A DNA stretch of 32,620 nucleotides from Gluconobacter vitians (GCF_015244565.1 NZ_JABCQG010000024.1:1-32620); one strand, 5' to 3'. Counted from the first letter of the stretch, positions 7,554 to 15,994 are shown. A program made the numbers and translations. Notes: generated by a model not told the origin, from the letters alone.

Positions 7554-9362
7554 AATCGTCCCGTTCGCCACGACCTGTATGGCGACTGACTCTTCGGGCT
7601 GCGCAGGATCAGAAATCCAGCCACAGATCCGGTCGCGAGAGGCGCTGTCGATATAGCCGCGCATCGTAGTCGACGATGCCGGCACTGCTGATTGCGCAAT
7701 GAGCGGCTCACGGGCAGCCTGCTGGTCCAGAACCCATGGCGTGTGGCCGAGCAGGTTTCGCGGTCTGCCTGGGTCGCCCGCCAGACCAATCTCGATGACA
7801 TGGCGTGCGTCGGGAGCGAGGCCGCCCCGCACAACAAAACAGAAACCACAGTCGGTCCCGACATCCGGACGAGGACTATCGGCCACAACTTCGCCAATAG
7901 CGATCCCATTATCATACAGGGACAAACGCAATGGCTCTTCCGACTGAGGGTGTCTGGCCCAACCCCGGATGACAGTTCGCGTCACCTCGTCGAGATAGCC
8001 TTCGACGATGCCACATGAGGCTGGAGCTGGCGTTATCCCTGCCTCGGCGTTCAGGCGTGCGCGAACGGTTTCAAGAATGGGCCCTTCTTCGATCCGGGGC
8101 ACACAGTAGGCTGCCGGAAGTGGGGCTGCATCCGGATAGAGTTTTTTGAACTCGGCAGCGTTGTGAAACATGTTCCGGCTGTCATCATCAACGAAACTTT
8201 CCGAAGGCGCCCCTTCAGCCAGAAGGATATCGTGCGTTTCCAGTTCAATGTGGAAATAGGTGACCTGATCGATGCGCTCCACCTGAAGAATGCTGATCCC
8301 GTTGATAAGGCAGACCGCCGGTATGAGCACGCCCTCCAGAGCCATCGCATGCAGCGGGGAGACCGACAGGTCCCGTCGCGGCAGGCCGTCACTCAGCGCT
8401 CCCGCCCGGATGACGATCGGCAGGACATTCTTATTCCCCCTGACAAACTGGCCAGAATACGAACGATGCCCGATCCAGCGGATGGGGCGCAGGGCACCCG
8501 AAGCGGTTCGCACCCGATCGCCGATGGCGAGATCTTCCACAGCGATCTCGCCCCGTTCAGTCTCAATCAACGTGCCCCGGCAGAAGCAGGGCGTGCCGTC
8601 ATCCGGCTCCAGAGTGGCGATCGTGCCCCCGGCTCCGTCATTGCTGAGGACGAAATGCTCTCCGGCGTAATCGCCATTGAGCGAGACGGAACTCGATACG
8701 CTTCCTTCGGTCAGGGTCAGAACCGGATCGCCTTCAAGCGTTGCACTGCCATCTGACTGGAAGGCCATGCCGCTGAAATCGATACTGCCACCGTTCTGGA
8801 TCGTTACGCCTCCTGCAGATGATATATTAGAGGCGTTAATTATCCCGCCACTGGCGACCGTTACGCTCTCGATCACCCCCCCTTCGCCGGGGCGGATGCC
8901 AAACGTGCCGCCGGGGCCAACGGTCAGGTTTTTGACGACCCCGGTGGAGTCCACCTCGATGCCACCGCCATTGCTCACGGTGACATTGTCTGCCGCAGCG
9001 GCGATCTCGATATACCCGCTACTGGTCACCAGAACATCGTTGATGGAGCCGCTATTGACGATGCCCCAGCCCTGATTTTCGACCGTCAGATCCGTAATCG
9101 TGCCGCCGTCGACCTCGAAATAACCGTTTTCATCCCAGTCGCCGGTGACCGTCACGCCGGAAGCAACGCCGCCGGCATCAACGGTCAGATCGCCCTTGTC
9201 GACCAGTGTATTAACGGCCAGTCCGCCGTCTTCGACAAAGAGTTCACCGCCATCGCCCAGCTCGGTGTCCGTCCACACGGCACCATTACCGATGGAGACA
9301 TCCGAGCTGACCAGATGGACGCCTGACGAGGACGGCGACGTGATATCCGCAGAATCCGACAT
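7533..9362 (-). pseudogene. Hint_2-domain surface protein, 3' end lost at the hsdM junction
   Basis: The start at 9362 has AGGAG seven bases upstream; an ATG at 9437 lacks one. Residues 25-200 form a Gly-rich repeat with short strands ending in GG and DLTV/NLTV-type turns, like AIDA-type beta-helix passengers. Residues about 256-400 are a Hint_2 domain: CFCRGTLIETERGEIAVEDL, then SPLHAM and a later His. Two copies of a C-terminal module follow. The first is complete (GYLDEVTRTVIRGWARHPQ to ARHVIEIGLAG); the second begins GYIDSASRDRICGWISDP but stops after VANGTI. The final residues PAVQPR come from hsdM DNA read in another frame. So the gene is 3'-truncated. Proteins of this type are thought to be exported; no inteins splice here, since no C-terminal HN-Cys/Ser junction is seen. 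Confidence 0.8.
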
Positions 9363-9491
9363 GATGGCGCTCCTGAGCATGGCCGCGCAGCAGGCGGCTT
9401 TTGTCAGGATATTATATGCGATATTTCGCAATAACAAGCGGATAATTTACTATTTATATAAACGATTTTCCGTTGAGCGCTGCGCCAGAGT

Positions 9492-10139
9492 TTAACCGCG
9501 CGGCAAGCCTCCCGACCAGACGACTTCGCCCACGACATCCAGACCTGCGGCTTCTGCGGTCTGAAGCTCCTGTGGCGGATAGCGATCGTTGTCCGCGAGA
9601 GCCCGGATTCCGCCCCCCAGCCGACGCTCCAGACGGCGCAGCAGGATGTCGCCCTCAACCCGCAGCGCGAAGATGGCACCGCCCTGAACCGCGCGGGCAT
9701 CGGTATCCACGATGACGAGATCGCCTTCGCGCAAGGTCGGCGCCATGGCGTCACCCGAGACGTTGATGAGGCGGAGTGTTGCCGGGTCACGCGGGAGTGC
9801 TGCTTCCAGCCAGGATTTGCCAACGCGCAGACCTTCGTCCGGCTGAGGCGACAGCCAGGGGATTACGACCTGATGACCACCACGCACTGGAGCCGATGAT
9901 TCACCATCCGCGTCGAGACCAGCCCCCACACCAAAGGCCAACCAGTCCAGCGAGACTCCGCAGGCGCGGGCGAGAGACGCCACGGCGGAGAGTTTCATCT
10001 CACTGCCATTCATGTAATCCCGAAGCGTCGTGTAAGGCACGCCGGCCGCCTTGGCGGCATGGGTGATGCCAATACTCTGGGCGGCGTGCCGAAGACGCTC
10101 GCCACGTTCGCGGAGCAGGCGGGCCTGATCATCAGACAT
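9492..10139 (-). CDS. XRE-type repressor with degenerate S24 (LexA/CI-like) peptidase domain
   Basis: 215 residues from the ATG at 10139. A TTG at 10178 with GGAAGAGAG upstream would add 13 basic residues. An N-terminal helix-turn-helix (about 15-65) reads THAAKAAGVPYTTLRDYMNG. The C-terminal half (about 120-205) has the S24 fold: NVSGDAMAPTLREGDLVIVD, then GGAIFALRVEGDILLRRLERR. In cleavable LexA/CI proteins the first motif is GDSM with the catalytic Ser, and the second carries the catalytic Lys. Here these are Ala131 and Arg168, so RecA-stimulated self-cleavage should not occur. It likely dimerises and binds the palindromes in the region 10179-10335, controlling itself and the divergent operon. 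Position next to a mobile module fits an element master repressor. Confidence 0.82.
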   Translation of the reverse strand: MSDDQARLLRERGERLRHAAQSIGITHAAKAAGVPYTTLRDYMNGSEMKLSAVASLARACGVSLDWLAFGVGAGLDADGESSAPVRGGHQVVIPWLSPQPDEGLRVGKSWLEAALPRDPATLRLINVSGDAMAPTLREGDLVIVDTDARAVQGGAIFALRVEGDILLRRLERRLGGGIRALADNDRYPPQELQTAEAAGLDVVGEVVWSGGLPRG

Positions 10140-10210
10140 GCGACGGCGCCTCGGTCTGGAACGAATGGTCACAGGCAATCTCTCTTCCGTGATATGGAAA
10201 AGTGACTCCT

Positions 10211-10252
10211 AAGCGAAAATACGCTTGTATGTATATGCGGATATACGTATAT
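10211..10252. promoter_or_regulatory. Divergent promoter/operator region with palindromes
   Basis: Two inverted repeats lie between the repressor and the plus-strand operon: AAGCG-AAAATA-CGCTT at 10211-10226 and the perfect 12-base palindrome ATATACGTATAT at 10241-10252. The centres are about 28 bases apart. The stretch 10210-10260 is far more AT-rich than its surroundings, as expected for promoters. These are the natural operator candidates for the adjacent XRE repressor. Exact -35/-10 elements are not assigned. Confidence 0.5.
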
Positions 10253-10335
10253 ATTTGCATCGTAGTGTGAAGCGGGTCTCCGTTGATCCTGGACCCAATC
10301 TCGCATGAACCATGTGTTCTGTCGAAGGGTTTGTC

Positions 10336-10587
10336 ATGACTGACGAGGTTCGTTCGCTGTCTCCCGCTCCCATCCGCGATCCCAGACTGGAGGAACTGCA
10401 TGCAGGCCTGCATGACGTCATCCGTCTACTGGAACTGGAGCATCACCTCCTGCGCGGTCGCCTTGATACGCTGAAAGCCGATAGTGAAGGGGCCCAGCTT
10501 CTTGAGGGCATCATCGTACTGGGCGGTGTCCTGAACCGGAAACTGACCCATCTGCTGGGCCTGTGCCGCGATGTGGGAGGGCTGTAA
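10336..10587 (+). CDS. Small helical protein, unknown function (paralog of the 15689 gene)
   Basis: 83 residues from the ATG at 10336, with AAGGG six bases upstream; an upstream in-frame ATG (10312) has no such site. The protein is almost entirely helical and Leu-rich: an amphipathic stretch LHDVIRLLELEHHLLRGRL, then LLEGIIVLGGVLNRKLTHLL. The second motif resembles IMEGVVILTRMIGRKV in the small protein at 15689, so the two look like diverged relatives within one module. First gene of the operon that continues with two envelope proteins and the helicase. No known family recognised; an oligomerising or adaptor role is a guess. Confidence 0.6.
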   Translation: MTDEVRSLSPAPIRDPRLEELHAGLHDVIRLLELEHHLLRGRLDTLKADSEGAQLLEGIIVLGGVLNRKLTHLLGLCRDVGGL

Positions 10588-10590
10588 CGC

Positions 10591-11442
10591 ATGAGCATGC
10601 TGCGTTCCCTTGCCGTAACGCTTTCCCGGCTACCGCGTGTCGCGCAGATCGGTGGCGGTGTCGCAGTCCTCGCAGTGGTCGGGGCTGGCATATCCTCGTT
10701 CAGTGGCGGATCTGGTGACAGAGCTGCGATCCGTGCGGTTCTGGTAGCCCATCAGGCGACCGACACGCGTTCCTGTCTGACGTTCCGCTTTGCGCCGGGA
10801 CTGAATTTCGAGAGCTGGGCCGGTCGGCAGTTCTGGATGGCATCGACGCCCTGGACGGCCCCCGATCGCCATCCGTTCATTTTCTATGCCGGTCCTGCTG
10901 ACGATACAGCACCGGAGATCGTCACCGATCTGACACATCGGGGTGTGCTTGAACGTCATCTTGTGCCGGTCAGCTTTCTTTCCGGTGGTGTGGCCTCGGC
11001 CGCGATTTACACGACCCCGCGCAACGATCCCGATTTCAGCTACGAGCTTGTGCAACCGAATTTCATGGCGCGGGGCAGTCCGCTGGGGACGCTGGCCTGG
11101 CCGAACAGCGTGTCGGTCGCGCGAGGCAATGGTCCGCAGCAGTCACTCTATCTGCTGCATCCCTATCTGATCAGTCAGGTCAGTGGCGTCTGCGTGGGGC
11201 TGCATCTTACCACCATCACCGACATCAAACCCCATGACAGGGACTGGGCCGGGCGGGATGTCATGACCGCCACGGCTGTCTACCGGAGTGATGGTCTGAA
11301 GGACTGGATGCAGTCACCTGTGTTCCGCAGGACGATCGGGTCCTTTCAGGATTTGGAAAACGGCAAGGATATTCGCCATCGGCTTGTTTTCCATCGGGGA
11401 CCGAAGGGTCTGGAGCTGGTCGGTAATCAGGAGGAGCAATAG
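10591..11442 (+). CDS. Membrane-anchored extracytoplasmic protein, unknown (paralog of the next gene)
   Basis: 283 residues. A hydrophobic segment at about 19-38 (AQIGGGVAVLAVVGAGISSF) after basic residues predicts one N-terminal membrane anchor, with the rest in the periplasm. No Cys lipobox. The soluble part has SCLTFRF near the start, a GP-x-V-x-x-L-x-x-x-GVLER block (YAGPADDTAPEIVTDL), and a C-terminal part with GVCVGLHL and KDWMQSPVF. These blocks recur in the same order in the next gene, so the two appear to be a diverged tandem duplication. It starts four bases after the preceding stop, with GGGAGG upstream, so it is cotranscribed. I do not recognise a family; function unknown. Confidence 0.6.
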   Translation: MSMLRSLAVTLSRLPRVAQIGGGVAVLAVVGAGISSFSGGSGDRAAIRAVLVAHQATDTRSCLTFRFAPGLNFESWAGRQFWMASTPWTAPDRHPFIFYAGPADDTAPEIVTDLTHRGVLERHLVPVSFLSGGVASAAIYTTPRNDPDFSYELVQPNFMARGSPLGTLAWPNSVSVARGNGPQQSLYLLHPYLISQVSGVCVGLHLTTITDIKPHDRDWAGRDVMTATAVYRSDGLKDWMQSPVFRRTIGSFQDLENGKDIRHRLVFHRGPKGLELVGNQEEQ

Positions 11443-11445
11443 ATC

Positions 11446-12423
11446 ATGCGTTTCTGGGTCATGAAATCCTTGCTGGCCGCACCGCTGCTGGCGGCGCTGG
11501 TCACAACCGCCCTGACCGGCGCTTCCGTCCCGTCTGCCTGTGCGGCGTCGGACGACCGCAAGGCCGCGCAGGCGGCCGATGATATTCTGGCAACGCTGCG
11601 GGCCCAGCCGGGTGACCGGGGCGATCTGGAGGAGGGGAACAGCCGTCGCGTGTGTCTCCGGCTGGGAGGCGATGCCATCCATAGTGAGGCGGCGTGGCCC
11701 ATGTCAGCCGTCATCGCCAGTAGATACACGGCGGGCGTCGAGCCGGGTGCGGTCTATAATATTGGCACCACCGGCGTTCTGCTCGGCGACGGTCCGCGTG
11801 GCATGGAACCGACACCGTTCGTACAGGCGCTGATGGCGGCGGGCGTGGTGCGGCGCGTACCAGTGACCTGGGTTGTTCACACGACCCATCCCGGCACGCC
11901 CACGGCAGCACAACTGGGGTTGCACGACCTGGACGACAGCTCGGAGCCCAGACCATCGGAACCGCTGCCAGCCAATGTCGAAGCGACGATGCGCTTTGAC
12001 GGTGATCTGTTCCTGGGTTCCGGTCCGGAGATCGTCGGGCATTTTGAAATCCCGCCTGATGAGCGGGGTCATATAGGGGCGGTGAGCATTCCGCCGCTGC
12101 TCGCGACCACATCGCCCCCGTCCGGTGTCACCTCGGCATCGCGTTACTGCTACGCGCTCGCGCCGCAGCGGGTGCTGGAATTCGGACCACTCCAGACCGT
12201 TGAGCCCGGACATCAGCGGATCACGGTCGCTGTGCTGGTGACGCCTGAACAGGTGCCAAACTGGGCCAGCGATCCGCGTGTTCTGGAAGTCTTTGCCCCG
12301 CAGTTCATTCGCCCGCAGCAGGTGTTTCTGGCGACATTCGACAATTTCGGGGACGGCTGGAAAAAATTCGGCCTGACCTTCGCAAAGGATCTCGCGGAAA
12401 CAGGCCATTATGTCGGGGAGTGA
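11446..12423 (+). CDS. Secreted/periplasmic protein, unknown (paralog of the preceding gene)
   Basis: 325 residues with a clear signal peptide: MRFWVMK followed by a hydrophobic stretch and ASVPSACAAS, giving likely cleavage near residue 34. The mature part parallels the preceding protein: RRVCLRLGGD, LGDGPRGMEPTPFVQALMAAG then VVRRVPVTW, YCYALAPQRVLEF, and NWASDPRVLEVF near the C-terminus. It starts three bases behind the previous stop codon, with GGAG nine bases upstream, so translation is coupled. No catalytic motif is recognised. Two exported proteins between a repressor and a DNA helicase is unusual and suggests either an envelope stage for the element, such as uptake, exclusion or sensing, or simple hitchhiking. 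Confidence 0.6.
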   Translation: MRFWVMKSLLAAPLLAALVTTALTGASVPSACAASDDRKAAQAADDILATLRAQPGDRGDLEEGNSRRVCLRLGGDAIHSEAAWPMSAVIASRYTAGVEPGAVYNIGTTGVLLGDGPRGMEPTPFVQALMAAGVVRRVPVTWVVHTTHPGTPTAAQLGLHDLDDSSEPRPSEPLPANVEATMRFDGDLFLGSGPEIVGHFEIPPDERGHIGAVSIPPLLATTSPPSGVTSASRYCYALAPQRVLEFGPLQTVEPGHQRITVAVLVTPEQVPNWASDPRVLEVFAPQFIRPQQVFLATFDNFGDGWKKFGLTFAKDLAETGHYVGE

Positions 12424-12460
12424 AAAATCGGTCAGGAGCTGAAAAGAGTAACGATTTTTC
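12422..12460. repeat. 9-bp inverted repeat upstream of the helicase gene
   Basis: GAAAAATCG (12422-12430) and CGATTTTTC (12452-12460) form a perfect inverted repeat with a 21-base spacer. It begins in the stop codon of the upstream gene and ends 63 bases before the helicase start. The T-rich right arm could make it a weak terminator for the envelope genes, or the two arms could be half-sites for a DNA-binding protein such as the helicase's own ribbon-helix-helix domain. Confidence 0.45.
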
Positions 12461-12523
12461 TTGTGTTCGGAATCAGCAACGCAGCACGATAAATCAGTTA
12501 CTGTTTTTGCCGGTGATTCGCCA

Positions 12524-15427
12524 ATGGCATCCAATCCGATCCTGGTCAGGCTTCCTCAGGAGCTTGACGATCTGCTGAATGAAAAGCGTGGCACGCAGAC
12601 GCGGGCGGCGTTTCTTACGGCGGCTCTCGCCCGGTATCTTGGGGTGGATGACGCGGCTGCCCGTATTCCCAAACGTGGTCGGCCTCGCAAGAAGGTTACA
12701 TCGTTTTCGCCAGAAGATCCGCCTGCGCCAGAAGAAATGGTGCCCGCTGAAACCATCGAAATCCCTGATATTGCCAGTCTGCGGACCGTCTCCTGGAAAG
12801 AGATCACCGACTCGTTTCCCTGGTATATCGGGCAGGATGCGCGGCGGACGCTGTATGTTTCCGATGATGGCAGCTTTGTGTGGTTCTCGAAGGAGGAACG
12901 CTACGAGTCAACGGGAACGGCCATCGTCGACATCATCAAGAAGCACGGGGGATACTGGGATCGCGATATCGGAGGGTCTATAGCGTCACCGGACGTTCTC
13001 AAGGCCGTGAAAGCCCGGGCTCTGAGAGCGCGACCGGCATGGTCCATCAGGCCCATGCGTGAAAGGGACACAGACCGACCGTTTCAGATCGAAGTCGTGG
13101 AGATTGCCAGGGGCTGGGCACTGATCCGTTTTGATCGCCCCACTCTTGTCGCTGCGGGCGGCGCGGCACGGACAGAGATGATCAGACTTGTCGGGGCGAT
13201 GGAGACATCAACCCCGTCTCCCTGGTGCCATGATTTTCAGGACGAGGAGTGTCTTGTCAGCCTCCCGGTGCCGATGACAACAGCCAGAAAACTGGTGAAA
13301 AACTGGAATAGTTTGCATCCCGTCGAGACGAAAGCCACTGTGTCGGATCGCGCGCAGCAGAACGCATGGCGTAACCAGCCGGTGTGCATTGAGCGTGATA
13401 CCGGCCTTGTCCATGTCACCGTTGCTCTGGCCAATCCTCTTCATCGTATTCTGCTGGCATCGACGAGTGGGCGAGTGCGTCCCGGTACGCCTGTGGGGCC
13501 GACGGCCACAGTAACGGGTAACATGTGGGCGGAGATTGCAAAGACATTTGCTGCTATGAAGGTCGCTGTGCGGGAGCATCGTAAGACGACCTCCCGTTTC
13601 GATCCGAAAATTGCAAATCTCTCTGCGATACCGGGTTGGGAGAAGCCCGCAGAAAACAGTTACAGATTTTTTGCGCATCAGCAGGACGGCATCCGGTTCC
13701 TGCTCGATCGGGAGATGCGGGGTATTCTGGGTGACGAGATGGGATTGGGGAAGACGGGAACTGCCATTGGTGCTGCCGTGGGGTGCAGGGCACAGCGTGT
13801 TCTCGTTGTTGCACCCGCGAATGCCCGGTGGGTGTGGGACCGGGAAATCAGAGGCTGGTCCGGAACAGACCGCATTTTTCATGTCGAGGAATCTCTTCAG
13901 GATCTGACGGATCTGCCCGATGCCGGGTGGGCAATCGTAACCTATGATGTTCTGACCGCCCGGAGCAGAAAGTTTACGCCACCGGACGCTGCAACGGCGA
14001 GTTGGCTTCGGGCGAAGCTGCGGGAAGCTGGTCATTATCGGGTTCGTGCAGCAGCCGAGATGCCGGGTAAGGACAGGAAAAGTGCCAGCCAGCTGGCCGC
14101 AGAAGAGGGACGCGATGAGGGTGATGGCAAGTTCACGCCTTTTCATTTTGATGCGCGGATCAATCCCGAGATTGGAAATGTGTTACGCAATTTGGTGATG
14201 CCAGCGGGCCGGGGGATCAGCAGCCAGACGATGACGCTCCTGCATCGGATGGGCCGACGCCTGTCTTCCGAAATGCTGCATGCTCTGATGGCGTGGGAAC
14301 CCGACGTGGTTTTTGCAGACGAGGCTCATCGTATCAAGAACAGGGATGCCGGGCGTACCCGAGCCGTTCGGACCCTTATCGAGGATCGCTCAAGGGGTGC
14401 GGTTCTCCTGACCGGCACCCCTCTGCGCAACCATGGCGGAGAGGGTGCCAGCCTGATCGAGGCCATTCTTCCCGGTGCCAGTGACCGCCTCGCAGGAACA
14501 CTGGCCCAGGGTCACCGGCGTTCGGACCGAAATGCTGCGCAGGATGCAGCGGTAGCGGAAATCTTCAAAACGATCATGGTCAGACGGCTCAAGGCTGATG
14601 TGCTCGATCTGCCGGACAAGATCCGGCAATGGGTGGAGATCGCACCGCAAGGGGAAGCCCTGTGGCACTATGACGAGGTCATGGACCAGATCTTGCAGAC
14701 TGTTGGGCGGGAAATTGCAGGCGGTGCCACGTCAGGCGGCATCGCAAAGGCTATCATGGGTTTACTCTCGTCCGCCCGCAAATGGCTGGGTCTTGCCAAG
14801 GTTGCCAATCCAGGCACGGTGGATCTGATTGATGATGTGGTCGAGGCCAAGGGAGCGTGTCTGGTCTTCGCGCATCATCGTGCCGTGATCGCGGAACTGG
14901 AAAAACAGCTTCGCAAACGGGGGCGATCCATTGTGACGGTCCATGGCGAGACGCCTGATCGTGAGCGTGCGGACGCAGAGCAAATGTTTCAAGAAGGAAA
15001 GGTCGAGATCTTTCTGGGTTCGATCAATGCCGCGGGTGAGGCTCTGACCCTGCATCGTGCTGATACCTGTGTGTTTGTGGAGCTCGACTGGGTTCCAGCG
15101 GCGATGCATCAGGCCGAGGATCGCGGACACCGGGCAGGTCAGACGGCGAAAGGCTATCACATCATCAGTCTTCTGGCGCATATGCCGGACAGGCAGAATC
15201 TGGACGAGTATGTTGCCAAGGTGCTGATTGAAAAACTCGCCAACATCAACACGATCCTCGACGAAAAGGCTGGTATTGCCGGCAGGCGCATCGAGGGGAC
15301 GGATGCCAGTGTACGAAGCCGTGTGATCGCCGCCCTGATGTCTGAAGCCCAGCGGACGGACGTTGCAAAGAACACCCAGGTCGCGGCCGCGCGGAAGCGG
15401 GCACGCCAGCGCTCCAAAAAACAGTAA
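12524..15427 (+). CDS. SNF2-type helicase with N-terminal ribbon-helix-helix domain and AT-hook
   Basis: 967 residues from the ATG at 12524 (MASNPILVRL). Residues 5-40 (ILVRLPQELDDLLNEKRG, then TRAAFLTAALARYLG) have the pattern of a ribbon-helix-helix DNA-binding domain. Residues 50-57, KRGRPRKK, are a canonical AT-hook. A region of about 340 residues with no motif I recognise follows. The motor is complete: DEMGLGKT (404-411), VVFADEAHRIKN with DEAH at 599-602, LLTGTPLRN, FLGSINAAGEALTL, and QAEDRGHRAGQ (863-873) typical of SNF2 motif VI. About 190 residues separate motifs I and II, including a charged insertion. The protein should be an ATP-driven dsDNA translocase that picks its own sites. 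No nuclease or methylase domain is fused to it. A defence, partition or replication role is possible; none is proven. Confidence 0.85.
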   Translation: MASNPILVRLPQELDDLLNEKRGTQTRAAFLTAALARYLGVDDAAARIPKRGRPRKKVTSFSPEDPPAPEEMVPAETIEIPDIASLRTVSWKEITDSFPWYIGQDARRTLYVSDDGSFVWFSKEERYESTGTAIVDIIKKHGGYWDRDIGGSIASPDVLKAVKARALRARPAWSIRPMRERDTDRPFQIEVVEIARGWALIRFDRPTLVAAGGAARTEMIRLVGAMETSTPSPWCHDFQDEECLVSLPVPMTTARKLVKNWNSLHPVETKATVSDRAQQNAWRNQPVCIERDTGLVHVTVALANPLHRILLASTSGRVRPGTPVGPTATVTGNMWAEIAKTFAAMKVAVREHRKTTSRFDPKIANLSAIPGWEKPAENSYRFFAHQQDGIRFLLDREMRGILGDEMGLGKTGTAIGAAVGCRAQRVLVVAPANARWVWDREIRGWSGTDRIFHVEESLQDLTDLPDAGWAIVTYDVLTARSRKFTPPDAATASWLRAKLREAGHYRVRAAAEMPGKDRKSASQLAAEEGRDEGDGKFTPFHFDARINPEIGNVLRNLVMPAGRGISSQTMTLLHRMGRRLSSEMLHALMAWEPDVVFADEAHRIKNRDAGRTRAVRTLIEDRSRGAVLLTGTPLRNHGGEGASLIEAILPGASDRLAGTLAQGHRRSDRNAAQDAAVAEIFKTIMVRRLKADVLDLPDKIRQWVEIAPQGEALWHYDEVMDQILQTVGREIAGGATSGGIAKAIMGLLSSARKWLGLAKVANPGTVDLIDDVVEAKGACLVFAHHRAVIAELEKQLRKRGRSIVTVHGETPDRERADAEQMFQEGKVEIFLGSINAAGEALTLHRADTCVFVELDWVPAAMHQAEDRGHRAGQTAKGYHIISLLAHMPDRQNLDEYVAKVLIEKLANINTILDEKAGIAGRRIEGTDASVRSRVIAALMSEAQRTDVAKNTQVAAARKRARQRSKKQ

Positions 15428-15622
15428 CGCTTTTCAGACTGATACGATCAGTTCGAATCTATAACGGCTTAAGCTGGTATTTTTCAGAAACGAGTCTTGT
15501 GAGCCCTGGCAGAGTTAACGGTGTAGTATTTTTCTGTCTGTTTTTATTGTGTGATCTGATCCTGATTTTTCCGGGGCTTTGAGGTCTCACACCCTAAATT
15601 CCCCAAAGGATTTTGTTCTTTT

Positions 15623-15643
15623 CCGATCAGGTATCGGTTTTTT
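15623..15643 (+). terminator. Terminator or attenuator behind the helicase gene
   Basis: CCGAT-CAGGT-ATCGG is followed by six T. It lies 196 bases after the helicase stop and 46 bases before the next start codon, so it could be either a late terminator of the operon or an attenuator in the leader of the small gene. The remaining bases in 15428-15688 are AT-rich and hold no ORF I can support. Confidence 0.6.
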
Positions 15644-15688
15644 GCGTGTGGGTGCCTCGTCCCGAAATACTTCCAAACGAGAATATCA

Positions 15689-15907
15689 ATGTCAGATCAT
15701 ACAACTACTTCTTCCGCAGTGGAGGCGGATCTTATGCAGCTGGTTGCTTTGCACGGGTTGCTCGACTTTGCCCTGAGTCAGTCGCTTGCTGGCAACGCGG
15801 ACGATCGCATCATGGAGGGCGTCGTCATTCTGACTCGCATGATTGGACGCAAGGTCCGATGCGTGACCAGCAAAATCCTGGATGGCGAAGGCTCCGGCTG
15901 CGATTAA
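15689..15907 (+). CDS. Small helical protein, unknown (paralog of the 10336 gene)
   Basis: 72 residues from an ATG preceded by ACGAGAA. Mostly helical and without signal peptide. The block RIMEGVVILTRMIGRKVRCV parallels LLEGIIVLGGVLNRKLTHLL in the 83-residue protein that opens the operon on the other side of the helicase, and both are preceded by a Leu-rich helix. Shared position in the module and shared motif suggest they are related. A strong hairpin with TTTT follows, separating it from the next gene. Function unknown. Confidence 0.55.
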   Translation: MSDHTTTSSAVEADLMQLVALHGLLDFALSQSLAGNADDRIMEGVVILTRMIGRKVRCVTSKILDGEGSGCD

Positions 15908-15943
15908 CGCTCTCCATCCTCCCCCACACCCGTTTCTTCCCTC

Positions 15944-15972
15944 AACAGGCGCGATCATGCCGCGCCTGTTTT
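15944..15972 (+). terminator. Strong terminator between the small protein and the putative nuclease
   Basis: AACAGGCGCG pairs with CGCGCCTGTT across the loop ATCATGC, with TT after the stem. The next start codon is 22 bases further on, so it may act as an attenuator for that gene. Confidence 0.65.
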
Positions 15973-15994
15973 CATTCCTTCAGGAAAATAAATA

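Noticed and set aside
7554-7915. N-terminal part of the hsdM frame as real coding sequence
   Set aside because: It is antisense-frame-like text within the Hint gene, lacks HsdM motifs and begins at a chance ATG.
7533-9362. Intein in the Hint-domain protein
   Set aside because: No C-terminal HN-Cys/Ser splice junction and no extein continuity; Hint_2 proteins of this kind are not self-splicing inteins.
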